The position numbers were made by a program, and so were the translations under genes. The notes under the pieces are model-generated. The model made no database searches and had not been told where the DNA came from. It saw nothing but the letters and a program-made list of their open reading frames with translations. A stretch of 35,486 bases of DNA from contig PLSX01000207.1 in NCBI GenBank assembly GCA_003165315.1, positions 1-35,486 of the forward strand, read 5' to 3'. Below, one piece after another: positions 23,207 through 31,852 of this stretch (the stretch's first letter is position 1; every line of letters starts with the position of its first letter). Source of the DNA: Acidobacteriota bacterium. GTDB lineage: Bacteria > Acidobacteriota > Terriglobia > UBA7540.

Positions 23207-23684
23207 GGCGCGGAATCCAGCGTGGCACGACGCGGCAATAGTCCTCGTATTCCTGCCCGAATCTTTTTCTCAGGCCCGCCTCTTCCGCCAGAACCACGAA
23301 GGTGTGAATCAACAGGAATGCACCCACCGCGTATAAGGTCATGGCAAGGGATCTGAGGTAAAGCCCCAATCCCAGCAGCATCGAGACTCCGCCGATGTAC
23401 ATGGGGTTCCGGACAAATCTGTAGGGGCCCTGCGGAACGAATCTTCTTGGGGGATCAAAAACTGCCGGGGTGCCTCGGCCTTGAAAAATGAAAAGAACAA
23501 TTGTTGACAGTGAGAGTGTGGCGCCTGCCAACCCCAATAGGACACCCGGAACCACCAATCCGCCGGGAACTCGAAGCGGAATATGCTTGTCCAGGGCGCG
23601 GCACTCCAGTGCGATCCCGCCCCATGCCGCGAGGAACAACGAAGCATAAATAATGGATCGCACTGCAATCCAAAGTCGGCTCAT
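23181..23684 (-). CDS. Isoprenylcysteine carboxyl methyltransferase-family membrane protein
   Basis: A 167-residue protein with four to five membrane helices. The C-terminal half has the family signature: GPYRFVRNPMYIGG, a helix, then EEAGLRKRFGQEYEDYCRVVPRWIPR. The RxxRHPxY-like stretch and the Glu-rich helix bind S-adenosylmethionine in ICMT/PEMT-type enzymes. In bacteria these proteins methylate lipids or small molecules at the inner membrane, and the substrate is mostly unknown. AGGGGA lies about 6 bases before the ATG at 23684. It shares its last 26 bases with the convergent sugar kinase gene. Confidence 0.85.
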   Translation of the reverse strand: MSRLWIAVRSIIYASLFLAAWGGIALECRALDKHIPLRVPGGLVVPGVLLGLAGATLSLSTIVLFIFQGRGTPAVFDPPRRFVPQGPYRFVRNPMYIGGVSMLLGLGLYLRSLAMTLYAVGAFLLIHTFVVLAEEAGLRKRFGQEYEDYCRVVPRWIPRLTRPHLPN

Positions 23685-24053
23685 CGGGTTTCCCCTTCAT
23701 TGCATCTCGAAATTTGTAAACCGTAATTTGAAACTCAAAGATCAAGCGGCCAAATGACCTTGCGCCCATTACCTCTCACCCATCAAAAAAAGTCAATCGT
23801 CCATCGAAAGTCGTCAACAGAGGGCCAATTACTGACCATAAAGAACACGCAAGAGGTTTCGGGCTTTCTCCGTGCTCCCTGTGGCCAATCTCGGTGCCCT
23901 CTGTGTGAACCCTTCTTCTTCACCAATAAGGACTGAATCCCCCTTTATGGGCAGGAATGGCGTTTGATACGGGTCAAATCTTGGATAACACTGCTCCCCT
24001 GTCGATCGCACGCTTGACCCCGGCGTGACCAAGGTATTAAACTCCTTGCGTGT
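23685..24053. other. Intergenic region, 369 bases
   Basis: This lies between the ICMT-like gene and tRNA-Arg. It holds the tRNA promoter near its right end. The rest is low-complexity, AT-richer sequence with no coding frame that has a ribosome site. Confidence 0.4.
24014..24042 (+). promoter_or_regulatory. Candidate promoter of tRNA-Arg
   Basis: TTGACC (24014-24019) is followed at 15-17 bases by TATTAAAC (24035-24042). Transcription would start roughly 5-8 bases before the mature tRNA 5' end. Confidence 0.5.
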
Positions 24054-24130
24054 GCGCCTGTAGCTCAGATGGATAGAGCGTTTGCCTCCGAAGCAAAAGG
24101 TCGCAGGTTCGAATCCTGCCAGGCGTACCA
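24054..24130 (+). tRNA. tRNA-Arg (anticodon CCG)
   Basis: A complete cloverleaf of 77 bases. The acceptor GCGCCTG pairs with CAGGCGT (one G-U). D stem GCTC/GAGC, anticodon stem TTTGC/GCAAA with loop CTCCGAA and anticodon CCG at 24088-24090. T stem GCAGG/CCTGC with loop TTCGAAT. Discriminator A and encoded CCA. It reads CGG codons. Confidence 0.97.
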
Positions 24131-24285
24131 CCTAACCGCTTTCCTTTCAGCGTAAACACGATTTTCACCGCTCTTGAACTGCTTATGATGCGTGAATATG
24201 TCATAAGAATAACCACCTTCTGACGCATTCCTCGTCATTGCCCTGAGTTCGTCCTTTTGCCGATCAAGTGCGGGGCCTGGCACAC

Positions 24286-24316
24286 TTGAACCCACCCGAG
24301 TCTGGCATGGTATGAT
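24286..24316 (+). promoter_or_regulatory. Candidate extended -10 promoter of the LecA/LssY_C gene
   Basis: TTGAAC (24286-24291) and TATGAT (24311-24316) are 19 bases apart. TG-G directly precedes the -10 element, making an extended -10. It is positioned to serve the gene starting at 24431. Confidence 0.4.
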
Positions 24317-24430
24317 TCCCCCGTTAAGTCAACTGGCACGATGAACAAGGTTTCACGTCCATCTGGCGCCAGCGGCAAATTACGGTTCGTGAACGGGAGA
24401 GAAATATGGAGTCACGGCAAGGATAAGGCC

Positions 24431-25606
24431 ATGAAAATCATACAAAGGACGAAAGTATTCACGTTGGCAGCGTTGCTGTTTGGTACGGCGGCCCTGTTGC
24501 GCCCTGGCACTGCGGTGCGGGCGCAGACCGGCAGTATCAAGTCTTACGACATTGAAGTGGCGGGCACAAAGGTTTGGGTGGACACAAATGTCGACGTTCG
24601 CGGAGGGGCGAAACTGCGCTTCACTGCAAGCGGACAAATCACCTATCCATCTGACACATCTCTCAAAGGAAAATCGCGAACGGCGGGAACGTTCGGTCCG
24701 GACGGGCTCCCTCGCGGATGGGCTGACCTGATCCATCAATATGCGGTAAAGGATGCCGGCCACGGCGCTTTGATTGGCCGGATCGGTTCCGATGCTTATG
24801 CGCAGGCGTTCCTGGTGGGCGCAAACAAGGAATACGATGTTCCCGTGGCAGGGCGATTGTTCCTGGGGATCAATCAGAGCATGAGCGAGGCTTCGACCGC
24901 CAACGGCAGTTTCCAGGTGAAGATCGAGGTTCTCAACGAGGGTTCAGGGGCTGCCACCAACGTGGGTGGTCCGGCGGAGACCCGTATCCCAGGCATCACT
25001 CCCGATTTACTCAGCCAAATCCCGCGCCGCAACTCCGATCCCAACGGCAACCCCGGCGATATGGTCAACGTCTTCATCGTGGGAACGCAGGATCAGGTGC
25101 TTCAGGCATTCACCACGGCGGGGTGGGCCCAGGTGGATAAGTCCGTGGGAACTGCGATGATGAACGCCCTCAAGGGGACCCTTGAAAAAAAGGATTACCT
25201 GACGATGCCGATGAGCATACTCTTCCTTTTCAACCGGCCCCAGGACTATGGATTTGCACACGCCGAGCCGGTGAAAGTGGCGATGTCTCGCCATCATCTG
25301 CGTCTCTGGAAATCACCCTATGAGGTCAATGGGCGGCCTCTATGGTGCGTGGCGGCGACTCACGATATTGGATTCGAGCGGGACCAGCGGAATAATGGCG
25401 TGACGCATAAGATCGATCCGGCAATCGATGGCGAGCGCGAGTACGTGAATGGCACACTTTCGGGCACGGGGCTGGTCGTCCAACGGGATCACGTTACGCC
25501 CGCCGATCCTCTGACGACGGCCAAGACGGCAACAGGCGGGGAGTTTCACTCGGACGGACGCATCCTGGTGCTCGTGCTCCGGGACACGAAGAGTGCGAGC
25601 AACTAG
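24431..25606 (+). CDS. Secreted LecA-like plus LssY_C domain protein
   Basis: This protein has a signal peptide (MKIIQRTKVFTLAALLFGTA..., cleaved near VRAQ). The first domain (about residues 40-170 of the mature frame) resembles the PA-I (LecA) galactose-binding beta-sandwich: SGQITYP, then KDAGHGALIGRIG and AGRLFLGINQS. The second half (about 215-380) matches LssY_C: GDMVNVFIVGTQDQVLQAFTTAGW, RPQDYGFAHAEP, RHHLRLWKSP. The start at 24431 is chosen because AAGGA lies upstream and it begins the signal peptide. An in-frame ATG at 24341 would add 30 unlikely residues. It is probably periplasmic or surface-located. The ligand and the function of LssY_C are unknown. It is convergent with the LamG gene. 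Confidence 0.8.
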   Translation: MKIIQRTKVFTLAALLFGTAALLRPGTAVRAQTGSIKSYDIEVAGTKVWVDTNVDVRGGAKLRFTASGQITYPSDTSLKGKSRTAGTFGPDGLPRGWADLIHQYAVKDAGHGALIGRIGSDAYAQAFLVGANKEYDVPVAGRLFLGINQSMSEASTANGSFQVKIEVLNEGSGAATNVGGPAETRIPGITPDLLSQIPRRNSDPNGNPGDMVNVFIVGTQDQVLQAFTTAGWAQVDKSVGTAMMNALKGTLEKKDYLTMPMSILFLFNRPQDYGFAHAEPVKVAMSRHHLRLWKSPYEVNGRPLWCVAATHDIGFERDQRNNGVTHKIDPAIDGEREYVNGTLSGTGLVVQRDHVTPADPLTTAKTATGGEFHSDGRILVLVLRDTKSASN

Positions 25607-25704
25607 GAAAAACTTCGAGCCATTGCGCTCGCACATTTCGCAGGACGAATGGATCCGGGCTTAGACGAGCCGCGACAAAAATCTTGATCAGCCGCGTCGC
25701 AGCC

Positions 25705-27897
25705 TCAGCGTCCCGGCGTTAAGGTTAGCTGCAAAGGCTCGGCCGATGATTGCCGCATCCAGACCACCAAATCAGTCCCATCGAGATGGGGAACGTAACC
25801 TCGTCGAAAATCCTTCCCCCAGCTTATGGGTTTCCCATTGATCTTCAGTTGCGCTGTGGCATCTCCCCAGTTCTTGATGACAATGGCGGGATTCACCAGG
25901 GGCGAGGAATCGCTCGCGCGCAAAGTTAATCCCAGCGCCACCGGTGGTCCTGGATTTTTCCGAACTACGACGAAGGCGCGTTGGGCCGGATCATAGCCCT
26001 TGCTTTCGAAAGTCTCACCCTGCACCTCAATCTGGGCCGGAGTCAGCCACGATTTTGCCAATGGGGCAAGTTCCGCCGCAGGTTTCGTGGTCAAGCCATC
26101 CATCAGCAGCTTGGTCATGGAACTCTCTGTGGTTTCAGAGGTGTCCCAGAAGATGTGGGATAGCGAAGAGTGCGAGGCGCGGTCGGGCGCCACACAGAAT
26201 CGTCCGCTGGAGGGAATTTGCGTGATCGGCCAGTGGTTCCAGCAGCCAAATGAGAAGTACGACTTTGCAATGTTGAAGATTTCGAACGAAGCGTGCGTGG
26301 GTGATACGATTTCAAAGGGTTTCCATGTGGACTTGAGATTCACCCACTGGATATTTCCATTTTCCGGTTTATCGATCCCCTTGGGTTGACGCAGGTCTCC
26401 GTATACGCCGGAAGGTTTGGGCAGCCACGTGTAAGTGGCGGTTTCGCCCTTCATGTTGGCGATGGTCAGAGCGTCCAAATTGATGTCATCGTCCGGCCGC
26501 TCGCCCGGCGGGTTGACGATAATCGTCTCCTGCCACTCATACCCCTGGGTCTGATCGGTGGGATGGAGCACCTGCTTGCGTATGGCCACCCCGTCCGGGT
26601 AAACCGTCCAATATTCATCCGTCCAATCGAACCATCCCGTCAAAGGGTCAGGATTGGCGCCCAAATTGTGGTCCACTTCAGCCAGGGCATAACGCCAGTG
26701 AACAACCACTCGCGCATCGCTGCTTTCCATAATATTGACATGCGAATAGCGCTCCTGCTTGTCAGACATGGGTTCGCAATCGCCGTGGTCCGGGCAACCG
26801 GCGGAATAGGATTCAAGGAACTCGTCGGTGAACCACTTGCCGTTTTCGGTGACCCAGGCGGGAATGTAGTTGGTGCCCTGCCAGAAGACCAGACGGATGG
26901 GCGAATCATCAAAGCGGACGACAATATCGGAATCAGGCCCAATGCGGCGCAGCCTATCCCAGGTATCTTCAAACTTAAGCGTGCTATAGAACGCGCCAAA
27001 GGGGCCCGGTCCGGGAGGGCCCGAGGGAAGCACCGGCCACGGAATGACGTCGCCTGCGGGCGCGTGGGCCGAGGCGTAAGTTTGCTGAATCTCTTGCGCA
27101 GTCAGTGCCCGATCATAGATGGCAATCTCATCCAGAATGCCATCGAGCGAGTACCAAACCGCATTGTGCGGGCTGATGGAAAACGAGGGGAAGGGAAGCT
27201 CAGGCTCCCGCACCCTGCCGATGATCAAGTCCTGTTTTTCCGCCGTCAACATGGGGCCACTTGCGGCCAGACTCCCCACCTCTTTTCCGTCAAGATAGAT
27301 GGTCAGTGCATGGTTCTCCTCATAGGTTCCTGAGATGTGCGCCCACTTTTTTAGCGGGATTTGCGCCGTCGAAGTCACGGATTTCCAGACGCCATCAACA
27401 AAAACCTGGAGGCTAAGGTGCCCAAATGCATCCAGCCCAAAGAAGTACCCTGTCTGATGATCTTCCTCCTGATCGACCACTGGAAGCCAGTTCCACGGGT
27501 AGGTATCCAGCGCGATCCATGCTTCCACAGAAAATGCCCCGTGCAACTTGGGGGCGGCCACCGCCTTGCGAACCACGCTGGTGGTGTATCCATCAAACCG
27601 CAAGCCAGTTCCCGAAACCCCGGGAACGTACTTATAGAAGCCTCCAACCTTGTCATCAATTCCGCCCGCCGTGTCATGTGTCACGGGGACGGTGGCACTG
27701 TCAAACGACCACCGCGCGACGGGACCTGCGTCCTGCGCAAACGCACTGCCTGAAATGGGGATGATGGCTGCAACTATAAAGATCACGAAGGCGATCGGGG
27801 AAAGGAGCCTTGGGAAAGTCCTTTCCATGCGTCCGCCCTCTGTGCGGCGACGGACGGAGAAGGGCAAAGTGGCGGCGCAATTACGATTTTGGATCAT
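25705..27897 (-). CDS. Secreted LamG (concanavalin-like) domain protein
   Basis: A 730-residue exported protein. A signal segment (IAFVIFIVAAIIPISGSAFAQ) is followed by a LamG/concanavalin jellyroll (about 60-280), with VARWSFD, GAFSVEAWIALD, WAHISGTYEENHALTIYLDGKEVGS and LDGILDEIAIYDRALTAQEIQQTY. The remaining 450 residues have no motif I recognise. They are rich in Trp, Tyr and Pro as in carbohydrate-active or beta-sandwich proteins, with a final small beta domain near 640-725. A role in carbohydrate binding or processing is inferred from LamG only. The start at 27897 has AAGGAG 6 bases upstream. A second ATG at 27828 would give a more usual signal peptide, so the start is uncertain. Confidence 0.75.
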   Translation of the reverse strand: MIQNRNCAATLPFSVRRRTEGGRMERTFPRLLSPIAFVIFIVAAIIPISGSAFAQDAGPVARWSFDSATVPVTHDTAGGIDDKVGGFYKYVPGVSGTGLRFDGYTTSVVRKAVAAPKLHGAFSVEAWIALDTYPWNWLPVVDQEEDHQTGYFFGLDAFGHLSLQVFVDGVWKSVTSTAQIPLKKWAHISGTYEENHALTIYLDGKEVGSLAASGPMLTAEKQDLIIGRVREPELPFPSFSISPHNAVWYSLDGILDEIAIYDRALTAQEIQQTYASAHAPAGDVIPWPVLPSGPPGPGPFGAFYSTLKFEDTWDRLRRIGPDSDIVVRFDDSPIRLVFWQGTNYIPAWVTENGKWFTDEFLESYSAGCPDHGDCEPMSDKQERYSHVNIMESSDARVVVHWRYALAEVDHNLGANPDPLTGWFDWTDEYWTVYPDGVAIRKQVLHPTDQTQGYEWQETIIVNPPGERPDDDINLDALTIANMKGETATYTWLPKPSGVYGDLRQPKGIDKPENGNIQWVNLKSTWKPFEIVSPTHASFEIFNIAKSYFSFGCWNHWPITQIPSSGRFCVAPDRASHSSLSHIFWDTSETTESSMTKLLMDGLTTKPAAELAPLAKSWLTPAQIEVQGETFESKGYDPAQRAFVVVRKNPGPPVALGLTLRASDSSPLVNPAIVIKNWGDATAQLKINGKPISWGKDFRRGYVPHLDGTDLVVWMRQSSAEPLQLTLTPGR

Positions 27898-27947
27898 GGT
27901 GGCTCCTTAAGATCCCAGTCCCCAGTGACGGTGGGCAAGGCGCATTT

Positions 27948-27976
27948 ACCTTAACCTTCATCGCGCGAAAATTCAA
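27948..27976 (-). promoter_or_regulatory. Weak candidate promoter of the LamG gene
   Basis: On the minus strand TTGAAT (27976-27971) and TAAGGT (27953-27948) are separated by 17 bases. This is a modest match. Confidence 0.3.
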
Positions 27977-28235
27977 TTGAGGCGTTGCATTTTGTCGATC
28001 CCGGTAGAAATGTCCCTCTAAAGTCCGATTTCGTGGTGTTGGTGTCATGCGGTAATGCCAAAGCCAAGAAGGCGGGAAACGCCGGGATGTGCGGGGTTGC
28101 GTCGGGATACTCCGGCTTATTCGTCCTCCGCAGTGAAGGGCGGCCCCCATCATGCGAACGCTCTTGTTCTGAAACTCGGGTCACAAATTCCGGGACCCGG
28201 GTCGGTTTCCACCCCACTCCCTCACGCGACCTTGC

Positions 28236-28265
28236 TTGACATTGACTCTTGAGAAAGGGTAGATT
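28236..28265 (+). promoter_or_regulatory. Candidate promoter of the SDR-E1 operon
   Basis: A perfect TTGACA (28236-28241) and TAGATT (28260-28265) are 18 bases apart. They lie about 120 bases before the first gene. Confidence 0.5.
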
Positions 28266-28384
28266 CCCGTCCCGGGGAAAAAGCGATCCACCATTCGTGA
28301 TTATCTTGACTGCCGTGGCATCGTTCGGCCGGGCTGCTGCTTCCCGGTGAAGCGAGCGGGGATGGAAACATCGGAGGAAATTCT

Positions 28385-29170
28385 ATGAAAGTGGATCTGG
28401 CGGGCCGCGTGGCTTTGATTACGGGCGCTGGACAAGGCATCGGCGAAGCCATGGCCTATGCGTTCTCTGAAAATGGTGCTTTGATTGCCGTGAATGACAT
28501 CAAGCCCGGAGGAGCACAGACGGTTGCGGAGATCGAAAAGCGCGGGGGAAAAGCAAAATTCTACCTTGGAGACGTCGGCGATGTGGACCGGGTGAACGCG
28601 ATGGTCGAGGCCGTGGAAGCGGACCTGGGGCCGATTGATATCCTGGTGAACAACGCGGGAATTAATCTGGGAAAAGAACGTCACCCGATTCATGAATTCT
28701 TGGACGACGATTGGCATCGCATTCTCCGCGTGGACTTGGACGGGCTCTTCTACTGTTCACGCGCCGTTTCCGCCCGGATGGTGAAGCGGGGCAAGGGAAC
28801 CATCATCAATATCAGCTCAGCGTTTGGCGTGGTGCCTGTTCGCATGCAGTCAGCCTTTGCCGCAGCAAAAGCTGGGGTGATCAATTTTACGCGTTCCCAT
28901 GCGCTGGAGGTTGGGCGGTATGGAATTCGCGTGAACGCCATTGCCCCTGGCTCAATTCTTGTGGAAGGAACCAAGGCGATGTTTTACAGCCCGGAAGGGA
29001 GGAAACTGGGCGAGAGCTTGCTGTCGCACGTCGCGTTGGGACGGCCGGGAACTCCGGAAGATATTGCCAAGGGCGCCCTTTACCTCGCGTCAGACGATGC
29101 GAGTTATGTTACCGCCACCGTGCTGGTCATCGACGGTGGATGGACGGCAGGCTTCGCTAGGGATTGGTAG
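28385..29170 (+). CDS. SDR-family protein with catalytic Tyr replaced by Phe
   Basis: A 261-residue classical short-chain dehydrogenase/reductase fold, FabG-like. It has the nucleotide motif TGAGQGIG (13-20), the acid D38 that usually favours NAD(H), NNAG (89-92), S145 and K162. The catalytic Tyr of YxxxK is absent: residue 158 is Phe in SAFAAAK (codon TTT at 28856-28858), exactly 12 residues after S145. Tyr is the proton donor/acceptor in the family, so ordinary dehydrogenase activity should be strongly reduced. The C-terminus (DGGWTAGFARDW) is intact and the frame is undamaged, so it is not a decaying gene. GGAGGA precedes the ATG. It is the first gene of an apparent operon with E1 alpha and beta. 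Confidence 0.9.
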   Translation: MKVDLAGRVALITGAGQGIGEAMAYAFSENGALIAVNDIKPGGAQTVAEIEKRGGKAKFYLGDVGDVDRVNAMVEAVEADLGPIDILVNNAGINLGKERHPIHEFLDDDWHRILRVDLDGLFYCSRAVSARMVKRGKGTIINISSAFGVVPVRMQSAFAAAKAGVINFTRSHALEVGRYGIRVNAIAPGSILVEGTKAMFYSPEGRKLGESLLSHVALGRPGTPEDIAKGALYLASDDASYVTATVLVIDGGWTAGFARDW

Positions 29171-29277
29171 GAAGTCCGGGAATAGAAAGTCAAAAGGCAA
29201 AGGGCAAGAGGCAAAAGTAGGTTTGTCCGTTCCAAAATCCATGCGCAGTGAGCCGGACCTTATAAAAGGAATTCGCT

Positions 29278-30243
29278 ATGAATATTTCCAAAGAACTGGC
29301 CTTGAGTCTCTATCGAAGCATGCAGGAACAGAGGGAATTTGAGCTCAAGGCCTATGAGCTGTTTCGCTCCGGTAAGATGCCAGGGTTTATCCACCTCTAT
29401 GTGGGGGAAGAGGCTGTGGCGGCGGGAGTGTGCGCCCATTTGCGCAAGGATGATTACGTCACCAGTACCCATCGCGGCCATGGACACGCTCTGGCCAAGG
29501 GGATTCCACCGCGTGAGGCGCTGGCGGAATTGATGGGTACGGTGGGCGGATGCTGCGGTGGCCGGGGAGGCAGCATGCACCTTTATGAACCCGCCGTGGG
29601 ATTTCTTGGTACGAACGGGGTTGTCGCAGCGGGTATCCCCATCGCCGCCGGGGCAGCACTGAGTGCCAAATTACACGGCACCGATCAGGTGGCTGTGGTC
29701 TTTTTGGGCGACGGTGCGGTAAGTAACGGTGCTTTTCACGAGGGACTGAACATGGCGGGTGTGTGGAATCTACCCCTGGTGGCAGTTTGCGAGAACAACA
29801 TGTATGCCACGGAAACGCCCTTTACAGCGGCGACTAAGAACACCCATGTGGCCAATCGTGGTCAGGCTTATGGAATTCCTGGCGTGGAAGTTGATGGTGA
29901 GGATGTGCTGGCAGTATATGAGAAAGCAGGCGAGGCCATTGCTCGGGCACGCCGCGGCGAGGGAGCGACACTCATTGAGTGCCTCACCTACCGATGGTTT
30001 GGCCACCATGTGGGAGATCCGGGCACGGGCTACCGTCCCAAGGACGAAATTGCCGCCTGGAAGGCGCGTGACCCTGTGGCCAAGCTGCGGGAGCAAGTCC
30101 TGGAAGCAAAAATAGCCGAGCCCCAGGAGTTCGAAACCATCGACGCCGATGTCCGCAAGTTGATCGATGAGGCCGCGGAGTTTTCACTGAACAGCCCTCA
30201 GCCCGATGCGGCGACGGCGTTGGACCATGTTTATTCCAAGTAA
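29278..30243 (+). CDS. Thiamine-diphosphate 2-oxoacid/acetoin dehydrogenase E1 alpha
   Basis: This is the alpha subunit of a ThDP-dependent E1 component (PdhA/AcoA type), which decarboxylates a 2-oxo acid or cleaves acetoin. The ThDP-binding motif starts at GDG (144-146) and ends with CENN (171-174), with the usual ~28-residue spacing. The His-rich THRGHGH (64-70) and GGRGGSMH (95-101) are as in the family. Length is 321 residues, normal for the short AcoA-like type. AAGGAA precedes the ATG at 29278. It follows the SDR gene by 107 bases and precedes the beta gene by 18. The substrate is not determined, and no lipoyl E2 or E3 is encoded nearby. Confidence 0.9.
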   Translation: MNISKELALSLYRSMQEQREFELKAYELFRSGKMPGFIHLYVGEEAVAAGVCAHLRKDDYVTSTHRGHGHALAKGIPPREALAELMGTVGGCCGGRGGSMHLYEPAVGFLGTNGVVAAGIPIAAGAALSAKLHGTDQVAVVFLGDGAVSNGAFHEGLNMAGVWNLPLVAVCENNMYATETPFTAATKNTHVANRGQAYGIPGVEVDGEDVLAVYEKAGEAIARARRGEGATLIECLTYRWFGHHVGDPGTGYRPKDEIAAWKARDPVAKLREQVLEAKIAEPQEFETIDADVRKLIDEAAEFSLNSPQPDAATALDHVYSK

Positions 30244-30261
30244 GCAAGCCTGGAGGGAATT

Positions 30262-31293
30262 ATGGCGGAAAGCGGTTTGGCGGCAAAGGCCACCACAGGC
30301 CACGAAAATTTGAAGACCCGCACGATCAGTTACGCCGAGGCGGGAATTGAAGCTCTGCGCGAGGAGATGCGGCGGGACCCTTCGATCTTTTATATCGGGC
30401 AGGGCATCGGTGTTCGGGGCGGAAACTGGCAGCAGACGCGTGGCCTCTTTGCCGAATTTGGAGGGGAACGCCTGCGCGACACTCCCATTTCTGAAACCGG
30501 CCAGACCGGCATTGGGATTGGGGCCGCTATGGCGGGCAGCCGTCCCATCGTGGACATCGTCTTCATGGATTTTATGCTCGAGACGTCGGGGCAGATCATC
30601 CAGCAGGCTTCAACGACCCATTACATTTCCAATGGAAAGTATAAAGTGCCCCTGGTGATCCGTGCCGCCATGGGAGGTGTGCGCAGCGCTGGCCCGCATC
30701 ATTCCCATACCTTGTATTCGTTCTACACCCACATCCCCGGACTCAAAGTGGTTGTTCCCGCCTACCCCTATGACGTCAAGGGATTGCTAAAGACCTCCCT
30801 GCATGAAGATAACCCGGTGTTGTTCCTCGAGCACAAAGCCTTGTACGGAAGCAAGGGAGAGGTTCCGGAAGAAGAGTATACGATCCCGTTTGGCCAGGCC
30901 GTGGTGCGGCGCAATGGTAGTGATGTGACTGTGTTTGCCGTCAGCCTGATGGTGTTGCGCGCCATGGAAGCGGCGGAGATTCTGGCGAAGCAGGGAATCT
31001 CCGTGGAAGTCATCGATCCGCGCACGGTGGCGCCCCTGGATGAAGAAGCCATCCTGAAGTCAGTGGCCAAAACTGGCCGTCTGGCGATTGTGGATGAAGC
31101 CTACGCGAACTGCGGATTCGCGGCAGAAGTAGCGGCGCTGGCAGCGGAGAAGGCTCTGGACGCACTCGATGCCCCGGTGCGGCGAATCTGCGCCCTGCCT
31201 GCACCCCATGCGTTCAGCCCCTCGCTCGATGCACAAATCCAACCCTCCGTGCAGAGAATCGTCAAAGAGATTACGGAATTGATGCAGCAGTGA
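30262..31293 (+). CDS. Thiamine-diphosphate 2-oxoacid/acetoin dehydrogenase E1 beta
   Basis: This is the beta partner of the preceding alpha subunit. It has the ThDP-activating Glu (E78) in DTPISETGQTGIGIGAA, the conserved VFMDFMLE stretch, AAMGGVRSAGPHHSHT (active-site loop) and the C-terminal transketolase fold (VIDPRTVAPLDEEAI, VDEAYANCGFAAEV). At 343 residues it is slightly longer than usual because of a ~20-residue N-terminal extension (MAESGLAAKATTGHENLKTR). GGAGGG stands before the ATG. Together the two genes give a complete E1 heterotetramer. Whether it feeds a lipoyl complex encoded elsewhere or acts alone with an artificial or unknown acceptor is open. Confidence 0.9.
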   Translation: MAESGLAAKATTGHENLKTRTISYAEAGIEALREEMRRDPSIFYIGQGIGVRGGNWQQTRGLFAEFGGERLRDTPISETGQTGIGIGAAMAGSRPIVDIVFMDFMLETSGQIIQQASTTHYISNGKYKVPLVIRAAMGGVRSAGPHHSHTLYSFYTHIPGLKVVVPAYPYDVKGLLKTSLHEDNPVLFLEHKALYGSKGEVPEEEYTIPFGQAVVRRNGSDVTVFAVSLMVLRAMEAAEILAKQGISVEVIDPRTVAPLDEEAILKSVAKTGRLAIVDEAYANCGFAAEVAALAAEKALDALDAPVRRICALPAPHAFSPSLDAQIQPSVQRIVKEITELMQQ

Positions 31294-31520
31294 AGAACTG
31301 ACTGCATTCAGGCCCAGGAGAAAACGCCCTTTTCCGTTTCGCGGGCCCGCGTATTGGACTGGGGCAGCGCTGCCCCTATGCCGTGGTATGTTTACCCCTT
31401 GGTCGAAAAGAGGGCAAAAGTCTCTGCATTCCCAGGCGATGGAGGCTATTCTGAGTCTGGAATGTGGATTAATGGGACGTTCAAGGAAGGCAGATCGCTT
31501 GATTCTTCCATCAAAATATT

Positions 31521-31597
31521 TGGCGGGGACGACGGGGCTCGAACCCGCGACCTCATGCGTGACAGGCATGCGTTCTAACCAGCTGAACTACGTCCCC
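31521..31597 (-). tRNA. tRNA-Asp (anticodon GTC)
   Basis: A 77-base cloverleaf on the minus strand. Acceptor GGGGACG/CGTCCCC, D stem GTTC/GAAC, anticodon stem CATGC/GCATG with loop CTGTCAC, T stem GCGGG/CCCGT with loop TTCGAGC. Discriminator G and encoded CCA. The anticodon is at 31563-31561. Confidence 0.97.
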
Positions 31598-31695
31598 ATA
31601 AAACTACCAGCGATCAACAAACTTAGGAATTCTACTTCAAACGAAGCGAAAAAGCCAGCCCATCAGAAGCAAATCGGCAACTGATGGCGTTATAA

Positions 31696-31772
31696 TGGTG
31701 GGCGGTGCCCGGCTCGAACGGGCGACCTTCTGCTTGTAAGGCAGACGCTCTAACCAACTGAGCTAACCGCCC
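31696..31772 (-). tRNA. tRNA-Val (anticodon TAC)
   Basis: A 77-base cloverleaf on the minus strand. Acceptor GGGCGGT/ACCGCCC, D stem GCTC/GAGC, anticodon stem TCTGC/GCAGA with loop CTTACAA, T stem GCCCG/CGGGC with loop TTCGAGC. Discriminator A and encoded CCA. It lies 98 bases upstream of tRNA-Asp and is probably co-transcribed with it. Confidence 0.97.
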
Positions 31773-31824
31773 AGCTTCCCATCGAGCGGGGACCCACTGA
31801 CCACAGTCCCTCGGCATACGTGCC

Positions 31825-31852
31825 TTGACAGTTCCAATCTCAGGAATATACA
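31825..31852 (+). promoter_or_regulatory. Promoter of the DUF507 pair
   Basis: A perfect TTGACA (31825-31830) and TATACA (31847-31852) are 16 bases apart. The predicted start of transcription is about 31859, some 34 bases before the first DUF507 ATG. The -10 overlaps the -10 of the opposite-strand tRNA promoter. Confidence 0.65.

Larger units (their letters stand above)
27898..28384. other. Divergent intergenic region, 487 bases
   Basis: This lies between the LamG gene and the SDR operon. It holds a candidate promoter for each direction. No supported coding frame or structured RNA was seen between them. Confidence 0.4.

Noticed and set aside
26386-27333. 315-codon open frame on the plus strand
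   Set aside because: Antisense to the LamG gene. No ribosome site, and the Arg/Gly-rich translation has no motif.
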